From Aquibium carbonis (lineage in GTDB: Bacteria > Pseudomonadota > Alphaproteobacteria > Rhizobiales > Rhizobiaceae): a DNA stretch of 64,000 nt. The translations under genes were made by a program, and so were the position numbers. Under the pieces are notes generated by a model. It was not told the DNA's origin. It searched no databases and saw nothing but the letters and a program-made list of their open reading frames with translations. The stretch covers positions 19,320 to 83,319 of the forward strand of contig NZ_RWKW01000048.1 of assembly GCF_003970795.1 (NCBI RefSeq). Direction: 5' to 3'. This document shows, piece by piece, positions 44,232 through 53,583 of this stretch; position 1 is the first letter of the stretch; each line of letters opens with the position of its first letter.

Positions 44232-47200
44232 CTACTCCCCAGGAACCGGCGATGGGGCCGGTTTCCGGGCCGCTTCGATCTCCCTTTGGAGCCGGGCCTC
44301 CTCGTGGGCCTTCGGTGTCACGAAACGGCCGAGGATCAGATAGGCCACCGGGGTCAGGAACAGCGTCGACGCGGTGGCGAGGCCAAGGCCGCCCACGATA
44401 ACCCAACCCAGCGCGATACGCGCTTCCGCGCCAGCACCCGCAGCTAGCACCAGTGGCAGACCACCGACGATGGTGCAGATCATTGTCATCATGACCGGAC
44501 GAAGGCGGATATTGGCCGCGTTCTCGATCGCCTCTCGCACGCCCATCCCTCGATCGCGCAACTGGTTGGCGAATTCCACGATCAGGATGCCGTTCTTGGC
44601 CATGATTCCCACGAGCAGCACTAGGCCAATCTGGCTGTAGACATTCATGCTCGTGCCGGTGAGCAGCATGGCAAAGATCGCACAGGCAAGGCCCAGTGGA
44701 ACGGTCGCCATGATGATGACGGCGGAAACGAAGCTTTCGAACTGCGCGGCAAGCACCAGAAGAATGATGACGATGGCAAAACCGAACGTGCGCGCCATCG
44801 ACGAGGATTGTTCGCCAAGCGTCGCTGCCTCCGCGAGCGGGATGATTCGAGATCCGACCGGGACATGCGGCTCGGCGATCTGCTGTGCGACGCGGAAGGC
44901 ATCACCGAGCGCGAAGTCGGGCGCCAGCGCCGATGTGATTGCTACCGACCGGAGTTGCTGTTCCCGGTCGAGCCCCGGCGGCACCGCCTGTTCACGCAAG
45001 GTCGCTATGGTGGAAACCGGCACGAAACGACCATCGCCTGTGCGGATGAATATATTCTCGAGATCGGTCGGGTCGTTGATCGGGTTCGCCGTAGAGACGA
45101 TTTTGACGTCGAAAGAACGGTCGTCGATGAACACTTGGCCGACCTGTCGTCCATCCAGCATGGCCTGCATGGCGGCGCCTAGGCCATTGATCTCGATGCC
45201 TAGGTCCGAGGCGCGTTCGCGATCGATCGAGACCGAGAGCTGCGGCTGGGTGGCGTCGGTCGAGAGGCGCGGCTGGCTGAAGCGCGGGTCGCGCTCCAAG
45301 TCGGCGACGATCTTCTGTGCCGCTTCGCGTAGATCGCCGTAATTGTTCCCGGCGACCGCGAACTGAAGGCCGCTTCCGGCGCCCCGGATGCCAAGGCTGT
45401 TGGGCTGAAACGCAAAGGCGCGCACGCCAGGTACGTTCTGGACGATGCGGCTGATATCAGAGATGATTGCCTGCTGCGACCGCTCGCGGTCTCCCCAATC
45501 AGCGAGGCGCAGGACCATGAAGCCGCTGTTCGTCGAGCCGCCTGACCCAGCGATGGAGAAGGTGCTGGTTACCTCCCCTGAGTCGCGAAGTGGTTGGATC
45601 AACGTCTCGATCTGCCGCATCTGCTGGGCGAGATAGTCGAGGCTGACCCCTTGGGGCGCTGAAATTCGCAGGAAGGCCTGGGAGCGATCTTCCGCAGGCG
45701 TCAGTTCGGATTTGATGGTGGGGTATAGGCTGCCCGCGAGGGCGGCAAACAAAATCGAAACAGCGACAACCACCATCGGCGCGTTGAGGCAGGCACGCAG
45801 CATGCGTCGATAAACGCCCGAAAGCGCAATGCCGGTCTTGGTGATCAGGCCGTTCGGCTTTTTGCTCTCGCCCTTGCTCTCCTTGAGGATTCGCGATGCC
45901 AACATGGGGCACAGCGACAGGGCAACGAGCGATGAAAGGAATACGGCGATGGCGAGGACGAATCCGAATTCGCGGAACAGGCCGCCGGTTTGGCCCGGGA
46001 GAAACGAAAGCGGCACGAACACGGCGATGAGCGTCGCGGTGGTAGCGATGACAGCGAAGAACACCTCGTCGGTGCCCAAAACAGCGGCCGCGCGAGGTCC
46101 CATGCCCTCGTTGCGTCGACGCACGATGTTTTCTAGCACCACGATTGCATCGTCGACCACCAAGCCGGTCGCAAGAACCAGTGCGAGCAGGGTCAAGATG
46201 TTGACCGAGAACCCGACGAGGTAGATCGCGGCCAGCGTGCCTATCAGGGCGACGGGCATGGCGAGACCAGGGATGATGGTCGCGCGCCAGTCGAGGAGAA
46301 ACACAAAGATGATCAGGAGCACGACGCTCACCGAAATCGCCAATGCGATCTCGACCTCGTGGATCGCGCCGGTGATGAATGTGGCATCGTCGCTGGTGAT
46401 CTCGATGGCCATGCCTTCGGGCAGGTTCGCCTGAATGCGCGCGGCGGCTTCGCGCACCCCTTCCGAAATCTCCAGCGTGTTTGATTGCGCGGCACGGATG
46501 ATGCCGAGGCCGATTCCGGCCTTGCCGTTGGCACGCAACTGCGATTGACCGATATCGGGTCCGAGTGTCACGGTCGCGAAGTCGCCCAGCCGCGCCCTGC
46601 GGTTAACGATCATGTTCTCAAACGCCTCGGGTGAATTCACAGAGGCGGTGGCGCGAACGATCAGGTCTTGGGTGTTCGAAGTCAGAGATCCGGCAGGCGT
46701 GTCAAAGGAAATCGAGGACAGCGCGCTCGTCAAATCGGCGACCGTCAGGTTCAGACTCGCCATCTTCCCCTGGTCGACATCGATACGGAAAATCTTGCTG
46801 CGATCGCCATAGACTTGAACGTCGGCGACGCCTGGCACGGCCGAGAACGCATCGACGATCTCATCTTCGACCAGCACCGTCATGTCCTCGACCGACATCC
46901 GGTCGGAGGTGAGGCCCAACCGAACCACAGCCTGTGCATTGGCGTCGGCCTTGACGATACGGGAAGCATCCGCATCCGCCGGAAGATTGTTGACGATTCG
47001 GCCGACAGCGTCACGAAGGTCCGACGCGGCGGTGTCGATCAGCACGTCATCACGGAACTCCACGGTCACGCGGCTCTGACCGAAGGAGGAAGAGGAAGAG
47101 ATGGACTTCACGCCCGCTACGCGCGACACGGCGCCTTCGATGACACCGGTCACTTCCCGATCGATCGTTTCGGCGGCGGCACCGCTGAAGTCGGTTCGGA

Positions 47201-47369
47201 TCGTTATGACGGGCTGGTCCACATCCGGTAGTTCACGGATTTCGACCCCGAAGAAGGCGGCGAGCCCTGCCACCACGATGAGCATGTTGAAGACGAAAGC
47301 GAGAACTGGCCGGCGCACAAACAGCGCAGTGATCCCTGCCTCCTGGTGACGGTCGCCGTTTGCATTCAT
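44232..47369 (-). CDS. RND-family efflux pump permease (HAE1-like)
   Basis: About 1045 residues, the full size for this class. The N-terminal transmembrane helix (FVRRPVLAFVFNMLIVVAG), the RND helix with the proton-relay motif GLVVDDAIVVLENIVRRRN, two large periplasmic loops and the repeat in the second half (GLVLLVGIMAKNGILIVEFANQLRDRG) are present. It would export hydrophobic compounds by proton antiport. ATG at 47369 (MNANGDRHQEAG) is used; the frame runs on to 47468 without a better start. It forms an operon with the adaptor 13 bases upstream. An outer-membrane channel gene is not in the window. Confidence 0.94.
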   Translation of the reverse strand: MNANGDRHQEAGITALFVRRPVLAFVFNMLIVVAGLAAFFGVEIRELPDVDQPVITIRTDFSGAAAETIDREVTGVIEGAVSRVAGVKSISSSSSFGQSRVTVEFRDDVLIDTAASDLRDAVGRIVNNLPADADASRIVKADANAQAVVRLGLTSDRMSVEDMTVLVEDEIVDAFSAVPGVADVQVYGDRSKIFRIDVDQGKMASLNLTVADLTSALSSISFDTPAGSLTSNTQDLIVRATASVNSPEAFENMIVNRRARLGDFATVTLGPDIGQSQLRANGKAGIGLGIIRAAQSNTLEISEGVREAAARIQANLPEGMAIEITSDDATFITGAIHEVEIALAISVSVVLLIIFVFLLDWRATIIPGLAMPVALIGTLAAIYLVGFSVNILTLLALVLATGLVVDDAIVVLENIVRRRNEGMGPRAAAVLGTDEVFFAVIATTATLIAVFVPLSFLPGQTGGLFREFGFVLAIAVFLSSLVALSLCPMLASRILKESKGESKKPNGLITKTGIALSGVYRRMLRACLNAPMVVVAVSILFAALAGSLYPTIKSELTPAEDRSQAFLRISAPQGVSLDYLAQQMRQIETLIQPLRDSGEVTSTFSIAGSGGSTNSGFMVLRLADWGDRERSQQAIISDISRIVQNVPGVRAFAFQPNSLGIRGAGSGLQFAVAGNNYGDLREAAQKIVADLERDPRFSQPRLSTDATQPQLSVSIDRERASDLGIEINGLGAAMQAMLDGRQVGQVFIDDRSFDVKIVSTANPINDPTDLENIFIRTGDGRFVPVSTIATLREQAVPPGLDREQQLRSVAITSALAPDFALGDAFRVAQQIAEPHVPVGSRIIPLAEAATLGEQSSSMARTFGFAIVIILLVLAAQFESFVSAVIIMATVPLGLACAIFAMLLTGTSMNVYSQIGLVLLVGIMAKNGILIVEFANQLRDRGMGVREAIENAANIRLRPVMMTMICTIVGGLPLVLAAGAGAEARIALGWVIVGGLGLATASTLFLTPVAYLILGRFVTPKAHEEARLQREIEAARKPAPSPVPGE

Positions 47370-47382
47370 ATCGAATCTCCCG

Positions 47383-48564
47383 TCACGAACCGCCGGCGAC
47401 TGGCAGAGACTGTGGCGCTTCGCTGCCACCACCGGCAATCCGGACCTCCGCGCCCTCGCGTACGACATGAAGCCCCTCGGTCACGACGGTATCCTGAAGC
47501 GTGAGAGAGGCATCGACGAGCACGCTATCGGTGTTGCGCTGGATGATGCGTACGGGAATGCGCTCGGCGCGGCCGCTGCGGATGGCCCACACGTAGGCGC
47601 CGTCGGTTCCCCACTGTACCGCGAGTGGATCGACGGCGGGATAGGTGTCGCCGGGAAAGCGCATGCCCACCTCGAACGCCATGCCGGCGCGCAGCCTGTC
47701 GTTCGAATTGGGCAGCCGAGCTTGAACGCGTAGCGTGCGGCTGTCCGTCTCGATGCGGTTATCGACGGCGCTGACGTTTCCCTGGAACACTTCGCCCGGT
47801 CGCGCGACTGACGCTGCGGTAAGCGAGGACCCTACGGTAATCATTCCGGCAAAGCGCTCCGGAACCCAAAAATCGACAAGTATCTCTGATCTGTCGTCGA
47901 TCGTCGCGATCTCCGTCTGGGAAGTAACGTAGTTTCCCGCTGTGATCGGGAGTATTCCAACGACACCGCCGATCGGCGCTTCGATCGACCTGCGCTCCAA
48001 AGCCAGTTCGGCGTCGCGCAATGCAAGCCGCGCATTGTCGAGTTGCACCTCGGCGTCGGTCAACTGCACAGCTGTCGCCGCAGCTGAATTGCGCAGCGCC
48101 TGGAAACGCTCCACGCGCGCCTGTGCGTCACGCACGGATACTTGGGCTCGGTCCAGGGCGATCCGTTCAGCCTCGGAATCAAGGCGCGCAATGACCTGTC
48201 CCTGTTCTACGGTCGCCCCGGACTCGACCAGCAACTCGGTTAGGCGGCCGTTGGTGAAGGGCGTGACCGCGACGGATCGAACCGCTCGGCCCGTTCCGAT
48301 CGCCGTTAGACGGTCGTTGATGGTGAGTTCGAGTACAGGCTCAGCGATGACCGCGGACTGTTGCCCGCCGAAGCCGCCACCGCCTCGATTTCCACCCTGT
48401 GCGGCCTGACCATTGCCCGCGGGCGATGCGTCGGGCGCAAACGGCACATTGCGGATACCAAGTCTCGCGAGGCTGTCAGAGGCGCCGGGATAAAATTGCA
48501 GCCATCCGATGAAAGCCGCCACGAGGACGACGAGGGTGAGCGCTGCCTGTTTCCAGATCGACAT
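47383..48564 (-). CDS. RND efflux periplasmic adaptor (membrane fusion protein)
   Basis: A 393-residue adaptor. A single N-terminal membrane helix (WKQAALTLVVLVAAFIGWLQFY) is followed by a Gly/Asn-rich linker, a lipoyl-like domain (TIEQGQVIARLDSEAERI region), a helical hairpin and the beta-barrel/MP domains, in the usual order. ATG at 48564 (MSIWKQAAL). It is the first gene of the pump operon, and the inverted repeat at 48683-48698 lies about 120 bases before it. No regulator is adjacent on this strand. Confidence 0.92.
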   Translation of the reverse strand: MSIWKQAALTLVVLVAAFIGWLQFYPGASDSLARLGIRNVPFAPDASPAGNGQAAQGGNRGGGGFGGQQSAVIAEPVLELTINDRLTAIGTGRAVRSVAVTPFTNGRLTELLVESGATVEQGQVIARLDSEAERIALDRAQVSVRDAQARVERFQALRNSAAATAVQLTDAEVQLDNARLALRDAELALERRSIEAPIGGVVGILPITAGNYVTSQTEIATIDDRSEILVDFWVPERFAGMITVGSSLTAASVARPGEVFQGNVSAVDNRIETDSRTLRVQARLPNSNDRLRAGMAFEVGMRFPGDTYPAVDPLAVQWGTDGAYVWAIRSGRAERIPVRIIQRNTDSVLVDASLTLQDTVVTEGLHVVREGAEVRIAGGGSEAPQSLPVAGGS

Positions 48565-48682
48565 CCGGTACTCCGTTTCGAGGTGCCTTGCGTTGCGCGC
48601 CGGACCGTCGCCCTCCAAACCGCACACCGGGGCCCGCATTTCGCCGACCCCGACCACGCTTCTAGTTATTCATTATGTACAT

Positions 48683-48698
48683 CATACGGCACGGTATG
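48683..48698. promoter_or_regulatory. Inverted repeat CATAC-N6-GTATG upstream of RND operon
   Basis: CATAC (48683-48687), six bases, then GTATG (48694-48698). The same half-sites and the same six-base spacer occur in the TetR operator candidate at 31554-31569. It lies between the RpiR gene stop and the adaptor start, within an AT-rich region likely to hold the pump promoter. Confidence 0.5.
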
Positions 48699-48773
48699 CA
48701 CGCGGATCTGAATTAACGTTCTGTAATACGTGCCCAATTCCGCAGCGGATCAATAACCTGGTGACCTGCGGCT

Positions 48774-49604
48774 TCAGCCCTTTCTAAGCGTTTCCAGTTC
48801 CCGGATACGCGCGGCGCTTTCACTTTCCAGGCGACGGGTGAGTTCGCCGATCAGCGCCTCCGCGAAGACGAAGAGCGCGGCCGAAGAATCCCATGCCGAT
48901 GGAACCGCGGTGCGGCCGGCCACCACGTGGCGCGCGAAGCGGGCGATCGGCGACAGCCACTGATCGGTGACGAGCACGATCTGAATGCCCCGCTTGTGCG
49001 CTGTCTCCGCGAGTTGCAGCAGGCTGTCCTGGTATCGCCGGATGTCGAATACGAAGAGCACGTCGCGTCGGCCCATGTCGATCAGCCGGTCGCGCCAGTT
49101 GCTCTCCTGGCCGGACAGGTGAAAGACGTCCCGCCGGATGATGGTGAGGTGAGCCGCCATGTACCGCGCGATCGGATCGGTGAAGCGGCCGCCGATCAGG
49201 TAGACGCTCGCCCTCGGGTTGGCGAGCAGCGCGACGAGCTCGTCCATCTGGCGCGGCGAGACGTGGCCAAAGGTTTCACGGATGTTGTCGAGGGTGGCGG
49301 CAAGCGTCGCCGGTTCGCCGTCTCGGGACACGGTCTGGCGCTCCGTTCGCGAAAGCGGCGACTGCAACTGCGCGGCGAGTTCGTCCTGGAGGCTGGACTG
49401 GAACTCGGCGTAGTTGTGGAACCCCAGGCGCGCGACGAACCGCAGGATCGTCGGGGAACTGACCCCCGCATGCTGGGAAAAGTCCGCCACCGTCTTCAGT
49501 CCGGCCAGCGGATAGTTCGCGATCAGCGTCTGGGCGGCACGGCGCTCGCCCGCCGGCATCGCATCCATGCGGTCGGTGATCAGTTCGGCGATGCTCGTGC
49601 CCAT
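48774..49604 (-). CDS. MurR/RpiR family transcriptional regulator
   Basis: A 276-residue regulator with an N-terminal RpiR helix-turn-helix (TVADFSQHAGVSSPTILRFVARLGFHNYAEFQSSL) and a C-terminal SIS domain (VYLIGGRFTDPIARYMAAHL), which normally senses a phosphorylated sugar or other small ligand. It diverges from the amidohydrolase/TRAP operon; two palindromes lie between the start codons. It should repress or activate that operon. The ligand is unknown, and no sugar gene is next to it. Confidence 0.9.
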   Translation of the reverse strand: MGTSIAELITDRMDAMPAGERRAAQTLIANYPLAGLKTVADFSQHAGVSSPTILRFVARLGFHNYAEFQSSLQDELAAQLQSPLSRTERQTVSRDGEPATLAATLDNIRETFGHVSPRQMDELVALLANPRASVYLIGGRFTDPIARYMAAHLTIIRRDVFHLSGQESNWRDRLIDMGRRDVLFVFDIRRYQDSLLQLAETAHKRGIQIVLVTDQWLSPIARFARHVVAGRTAVPSAWDSSAALFVFAEALIGELTRRLESESAARIRELETLRKG

Positions 49605-49636
49605 CCTTCCTCCTCCGCCGCTAATCCGGCACTTGC

Positions 49637-49651
49637 TTTCCCTGGGGGAAA
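49637..49651. promoter_or_regulatory. Palindrome in RpiR/TRAP divergent region (left)
   Basis: TTTCCCTGGGGGAAA: six bases, a three-base centre and the matching six bases. It lies 33 bases before the RpiR start on the minus strand. A candidate operator for RpiR autoregulation; only position and symmetry support this. Confidence 0.45.
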
Positions 49652-49655
49652 AATG

Positions 49656-49670
49656 CGGTTTGACAAACCG
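49656..49670. promoter_or_regulatory. Palindrome over -35 box in RpiR/TRAP divergent region (right)
   Basis: CGGTTTGACAAACCG is a perfect 7-1-7 inverted repeat. It contains TTGACA (49660-49665), a good -35 hexamer for the plus-strand operon, with TATCAA or TCAAAT 15-17 bases later as possible -10. A repressor bound here would block RNA polymerase. Confidence 0.55.
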
Positions 49671-49754
49671 GCGGACGGCGTATCAAATCATCCATGCAGG
49701 CGCAAAGATACAGAAAACGTAACAATCCATACAGCGCGCGGGGACTGGTCTGGG

Positions 49755-50576
49755 ATGACGGCGGGGCTGTTGACGGAACGATCGGAGACGGCGCCGGTGC
49801 GCGTCGGCAACCCTGGCGCCGCCGGGCCGTTCGTGCTGATCTGCGACCATGCATCCAACCACATGCCGCACGAATACGGCACGCTTGGCCTGCCCGAGAG
49901 CGAACTTTCTCGCCATATCGCCTGGGACCCGGGGGCGGCGCCGGTTTCGCGCCTCATGGCCGAACGGCTGGATGCGGTGCTGGTCGAATCCGCGATTTCC
50001 AGGCTGATTGTCGACTGCAACCGTCCGCTTGACGCGCCTGACCTGATGCCGGCAATGAGCGAGACGACGGCGATCCTGGCCAACCGGTCGATCGCGGCGG
50101 ACGAACGCGCGCAACGGATCGCGCTCGCCCACGCGCCCTTCCACGATGCGATCGAAGCCATCGTCATGGACAGGCTGGCGGCGGGCCAACCGACCATGAT
50201 CGTCTCCATCCATTCCTTCACGCCCGTCTATCGCGGCGTGCCGCGTCCCTGGCATGTCGGCATCATTCATGACGGCGACGAGCGCCTGTCCGCGCCGATG
50301 ATCGACGCGCTGGCGGCGATTGAAGGCGTGGTCGTTGGCGACAATCAGCCCTACGCGCCGGCCGACCGGGTGTACTACTCGCTCGAAAGACATGCGAGAT
50401 CGCGTGAACTGCCTTGCGCGATGATCGAAATACGCAATGATGAGATCGGCGATGCGGCCGGCCAGGAACTCTGGGCCGGACGTCTTGCCGCCATACTGTC
50501 CGGCATCCAAGAACCGGGCGTCACCAAAAGGGAGGCGAGGGCGAACCGCGAGAAGGGAACCATCCTGCGTGCCTGA
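49755..50576 (+). CDS. N-formylglutamate amidohydrolase-like enzyme
   Basis: A 273-residue member of the N-formylglutamate amidohydrolase (HutG-type) family. Motifs: FVLICDHASNHMP near residue 25, LIVDCNRPLDAPD and VSIHSFTPVYRG, which carry the likely metal and carboxylate ligands. The canonical reaction is N-formyl-L-glutamate to formate plus glutamate in histidine catabolism. No hut genes are here. Instead the gene starts a TRAP/GS-like/ALDH/ADH operon, so a related amide, such as a gamma-glutamyl compound, is a possible substrate (inference). ATG at 49755 is used; much longer frames upstream are spurious. It overlaps the next gene by 8 bases. Confidence 0.85.
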   Translation: MTAGLLTERSETAPVRVGNPGAAGPFVLICDHASNHMPHEYGTLGLPESELSRHIAWDPGAAPVSRLMAERLDAVLVESAISRLIVDCNRPLDAPDLMPAMSETTAILANRSIAADERAQRIALAHAPFHDAIEAIVMDRLAAGQPTMIVSIHSFTPVYRGVPRPWHVGIIHDGDERLSAPMIDALAAIEGVVVGDNQPYAPADRVYYSLERHARSRELPCAMIEIRNDEIGDAAGQELWAGRLAAILSGIQEPGVTKREARANREKGTILRA

Positions 50577-51078
50577 AGCCATCAAGACCTATGTCAGGGT
50601 CGTCGACCGGGCCAGCCACTGGATGGGCCTGTTCGCGATGTACCTCGTCTTCGCCATGATCGGCATCCTCGGTTATGCCTCGATCATGAAGGTTTTCTTC
50701 CTGCCCTCGCTCTGGACCGTCGAGATGGCCCAGTTCGTGATGGTCGCCTACTTCACGCTCGGCGGCGCCTACACGCTGAAGGAAGGCGACCATGTGCGGA
50801 TGGACCTCGTCTATGGCCGCTGGAGCGTGCGCCGGCGCGCCGGCGTCGACCTCTTCACCAGCGTGGTCCTCATCACGTTTCTCGTGGTGCTGCAGATCGG
50901 CGGCATCTCCTCCCTGATCTATGCCTTCGAATACGGCGAAAAGAGCTTCTCGGCCTGGGCACCGAAAATGTGGCCGATCAAGGTGGTGCTGAACGTCGGC
51001 ATCTTCTTCACCCTGCTGCAGGCGATCTCCCTGTTCTTCAAGGATTTGGCGACAGCCAGGGGAGAGCCGATCCAGTGA
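50569..51078 (+). CDS. TRAP transporter small permease (DctQ-like)
   Basis: A 169-residue protein with four hydrophobic helices and TVEMAQFVMVAYFTLGGAYTLKEGDHVRMDLV, the DctQ signature (gly-Ala-Tyr, then KEGDHVRMD). Start is GTG at 50569 with AAGGGAAC upstream. It is the small subunit of a sodium-coupled tripartite importer. It overlaps the large permease by 4 bases (GTGA). Confidence 0.9.
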   Translation: MPEAIKTYVRVVDRASHWMGLFAMYLVFAMIGILGYASIMKVFFLPSLWTVEMAQFVMVAYFTLGGAYTLKEGDHVRMDLVYGRWSVRRRAGVDLFTSVVLITFLVVLQIGGISSLIYAFEYGEKSFSAWAPKMWPIKVVLNVGIFFTLLQAISLFFKDLATARGEPIQ

Positions 51079-52400
51079 GCTACGAACTCATCGCTCTTCT
51101 TATGTTCTCCTCGATGATGCTGCTGCTCCTGACAGGGCAGCGGGTCTTCGCGGTGATCGGCTTCGTCGGGGCGGTCGCCGCCTATTTCCTGTGGGGGACG
51201 GGCGGGATCGAGATTCCGTTCACGGCCACGATCAAGGTCATGAAGTGGTATCCGCTTCTGACACTGCCGCTGTTCGTGTTCATGGGATACATGCTGGCGG
51301 AGTCCCGTATCGCCGACGATCTCTACAAGATGTTCCACGTCTGGTTCGGACCCGTGCGGGGCGGGCTTGCCATCGGCACGATCTTCATGATGGTGATCAT
51401 CTCGGCGATCAATGGACTGTCGGTGGCCGGCATGGCTGTGGGCGCCACCATCGCGCTGCCGGAACTCCTGAGGCGCGGCTACGACAAGATCATGGTCACC
51501 GGTGTCATCCAGGCGGGCTCCTCGCTCGGCATCCTGGTGCCGCCGAGCGTCGTGCTCGTGCTCTACGGCATGATCGCGCGCCAGCCCGTCGGAAATCTGT
51601 GGATGGCCGGGGTCTTCCCGGGGCTGCTGATGGCCGCGCTGTTCATTCTCTACATCGTCGTCCGCTGCGCCCTGCAGCCGAGCCTCGGACCGGCCCTGCC
51701 GAAGGAAGAACGCGAAAACTACACGCTCGGCCAGAAGATCGCGCTGGCGAAGGCCGGGCTGATCCCGCTCGCGATCTTCATAGCGATGACAGGCCTGTTC
51801 CTGACGGGCGTTACCAGCCTGGTGGAAAGCTCCGCAGTCGGCGCAGTGTCATCGATCCTCGCCGCACTTCTGCGCGGCCGCCTTACCTTTGGCGTCCTGC
51901 ACGGGACGACGCGCAAGACACTTGGCATCTCGGCGATGTTCTTCTGGATCATCACGGCCGCGCTGTGCTTTGGCGCCGTCTTCGACGGGCTCGGAGCGGT
52001 CCGTTCGATCGAGCGTCTTTTCCTCGGCGACATGGGGCTGGAGCCGTGGCAGGTGCTCCTACTGATGCAGTTGACCTTTCTCGGCCTCGGCATTTTCCTC
52101 GACGACACGGCGATGCTGGTGATCGTGGCGCCGCTGTTCATTCCGCTCGCCGGGGCGCTGGGCTTCGACCTCGTCTGGTACGGGGTGATGTACACCATCA
52201 CCTGCCAGATCGCGTATCTGACGCCGCCCTTCGGCTATAACCTCTTCCTCATGCGGGCCATGGCACCGCCGGAGGTGAGCCTGACGGACATCTACAAGTC
52301 TGTGTGGCCGTTCGTCGGGATCATGCTGTTCACGTTGCTGATCATCGGGCTGTTTCCCGGGATCGCGACGTGGCTGCCCAACTACTACTATTCGAAGTGA
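51075..52400 (+). CDS. TRAP transporter large permease (DctM-like)
   Basis: A 441-residue protein with about twelve hydrophobic helices. DctM motifs include LTLPLFVFMGYMLAES, INGLSVAGMAVGATIALPELLRRGYDKIMVTGVIQAGSSLGILVPPSVVLVLYG and FLDDTAMLVIVAPLFIP. Start GTG at 51075 overlaps dctQ. It carries the substrate and sodium pathway and works with the binding protein at 52427. Confidence 0.92.
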   Translation: MSYELIALLMFSSMMLLLLTGQRVFAVIGFVGAVAAYFLWGTGGIEIPFTATIKVMKWYPLLTLPLFVFMGYMLAESRIADDLYKMFHVWFGPVRGGLAIGTIFMMVIISAINGLSVAGMAVGATIALPELLRRGYDKIMVTGVIQAGSSLGILVPPSVVLVLYGMIARQPVGNLWMAGVFPGLLMAALFILYIVVRCALQPSLGPALPKEERENYTLGQKIALAKAGLIPLAIFIAMTGLFLTGVTSLVESSAVGAVSSILAALLRGRLTFGVLHGTTRKTLGISAMFFWIITAALCFGAVFDGLGAVRSIERLFLGDMGLEPWQVLLLMQLTFLGLGIFLDDTAMLVIVAPLFIPLAGALGFDLVWYGVMYTITCQIAYLTPPFGYNLFLMRAMAPPEVSLTDIYKSVWPFVGIMLFTLLIIGLFPGIATWLPNYYYSK

Positions 52401-52426
52401 CGCGTGCAACGAGAAGGATGGGAACA

Positions 52427-53485
52427 ATGATCAAGCAAAGCAGACGCGAGTTCATCAAGAAGGCAGGCCTCGTGACAGCGGGCGCGGCCGGCGCCACGAC
52501 CCTCGCCGCCCCGGCGGTAATCGCCCAGGCGCCGATCAAGTGGCGCCTCCAGACCTATGCGGGCGCCGCGCTCGGCCCGCACGTGACCAAGCCTGCGGTC
52601 GACATGTTCAACGCCGCGGCAAAGGGCGAGATGGAGATCGAGCTCTACTACGCCGACCAGCTGGTGCCGACCGGCGAGCTCTTCCGCGCCATGCAGGCGG
52701 GAACGATCGACGCCGTGCACTCGGACGACGATTCCATGGCCGCGCCGGTGGAGATCTCCGTCTTCGGCGGCTACTTCCCCTTCGCCACCAAGCACATCCT
52801 CGACGTACCGGTGCTGTTCAACCAGTACGGCCTGGCCGACATCTGGCGCGAGCAGTACAAGGCCGCCGGCGGCGTCGTGTGGCTCTCGGCCGCCGGGCAG
52901 GACCCGTGCCATTTCAACACCAAGAAGCCGATCAACAGTCTGGCCGACCTGCAGGGCCTGCGCCTCTACACCTTCCCGACGGCGGGCCGCTTCCTGGCGC
53001 AGTTCGGCGTCGTTCCGGTGTCGATCCCCTACGAGGACGTGCAGGTGGCGGTGCAGACGGGCGAACTCGACGGCATGTCCTGGTCGGGCATCACCGAGGA
53101 CTACACTGTGGGCTGGGCCGACGTGACCGACCACTTCACCACCAACAACATCTCCGGCGCATGGATCGGCTCCTGGTTCGCCAATGAGAAGAAGTGGGCG
53201 GATACGCCCGAGCACCTGAAGCAGCTCTGGCTTGCCTGCGTCGACGCCGGCCACACCTATCGCAACCAGTGGTACTGGGGCGGTGAGGCCAAGCTGCGCG
53301 CCACCGGCGACAAGTTGAAGCTGACCACAGTTCCGGCCGAGGAGTGGGCGCAGGTCGAGGCTGCGGCCATGACGTTCTGGGACGAGATCGCGGCCGAAAG
53401 CGAGATGAAGGCAAAGGTCGTCGCGATCTTCAAGGAATACAACGAGATCCTGCACAAGGCCGGCGGGGTCTATACGCAAGGCTGA
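52427..53485 (+). CDS. TRAP transporter substrate-binding protein (DctP-like), Tat signal
   Basis: A 352-residue DctP-type solute receptor. The N terminus has a twin-arginine motif (SRREFIKKAG, residues 5-14) followed by a hydrophobic Ala-rich stretch and cleavage near AVIAQ, so it is exported folded by Tat. The mature part shows the family arginine/asparagine pattern (DQLVPTGELFRAMQAGTIDA, LQGLRLYTFPTAGRFLAQFG). ATG at 52427 is preferred over 52418 because of ribosome-site spacing. Ligands of this subgroup include lactate-like keto acids, but the linked enzymes suggest an amino compound. Two hairpins follow. Confidence 0.91.
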   Translation: MIKQSRREFIKKAGLVTAGAAGATTLAAPAVIAQAPIKWRLQTYAGAALGPHVTKPAVDMFNAAAKGEMEIELYYADQLVPTGELFRAMQAGTIDAVHSDDDSMAAPVEISVFGGYFPFATKHILDVPVLFNQYGLADIWREQYKAAGGVVWLSAAGQDPCHFNTKKPINSLADLQGLRLYTFPTAGRFLAQFGVVPVSIPYEDVQVAVQTGELDGMSWSGITEDYTVGWADVTDHFTTNNISGAWIGSWFANEKKWADTPEHLKQLWLACVDAGHTYRNQWYWGGEAKLRATGDKLKLTTVPAEEWAQVEAAAMTFWDEIAAESEMKAKVVAIFKEYNEILHKAGGVYTQG

Positions 53486-53507
53486 GGCTGGCCCTATCGA
53501 TCTGCGG

Positions 53508-53526
53508 CCCGGCGGTCTACGCCGGG
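53508..53526 (+). other. Hairpin after dctP-like gene (first)
   Basis: CCCGGCG (53508-53514) pairs with CGCCGGG (53520-53526) around a 5-base loop, 22 bases after the stop codon. No T run. Confidence 0.5.
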
Positions 53527-53541
53527 TCGTCACACGTCAGA

Positions 53542-53559
53542 CCGGCCGTGGGAGGCCGG
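53542..53559 (+). other. Hairpin after dctP-like gene (second)
   Basis: CCGGCC (53542-53547) pairs with GGCCGG (53554-53559) around 6 bases, just before the start of the GS-like gene. With the first hairpin it may lower expression of the genes downstream. Confidence 0.4.
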
Positions 53560-53583
53560 CAACCCGCTCCGAGGACCACGAGA

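Noticed and set aside
48927..49754. Long N-terminal extension of the N-formylglutamate amidohydrolase frame
   Set aside because: It runs antisense through the RpiR gene, which has a clear helix-turn-helix and SIS domain. The enzyme family starts near 49755.
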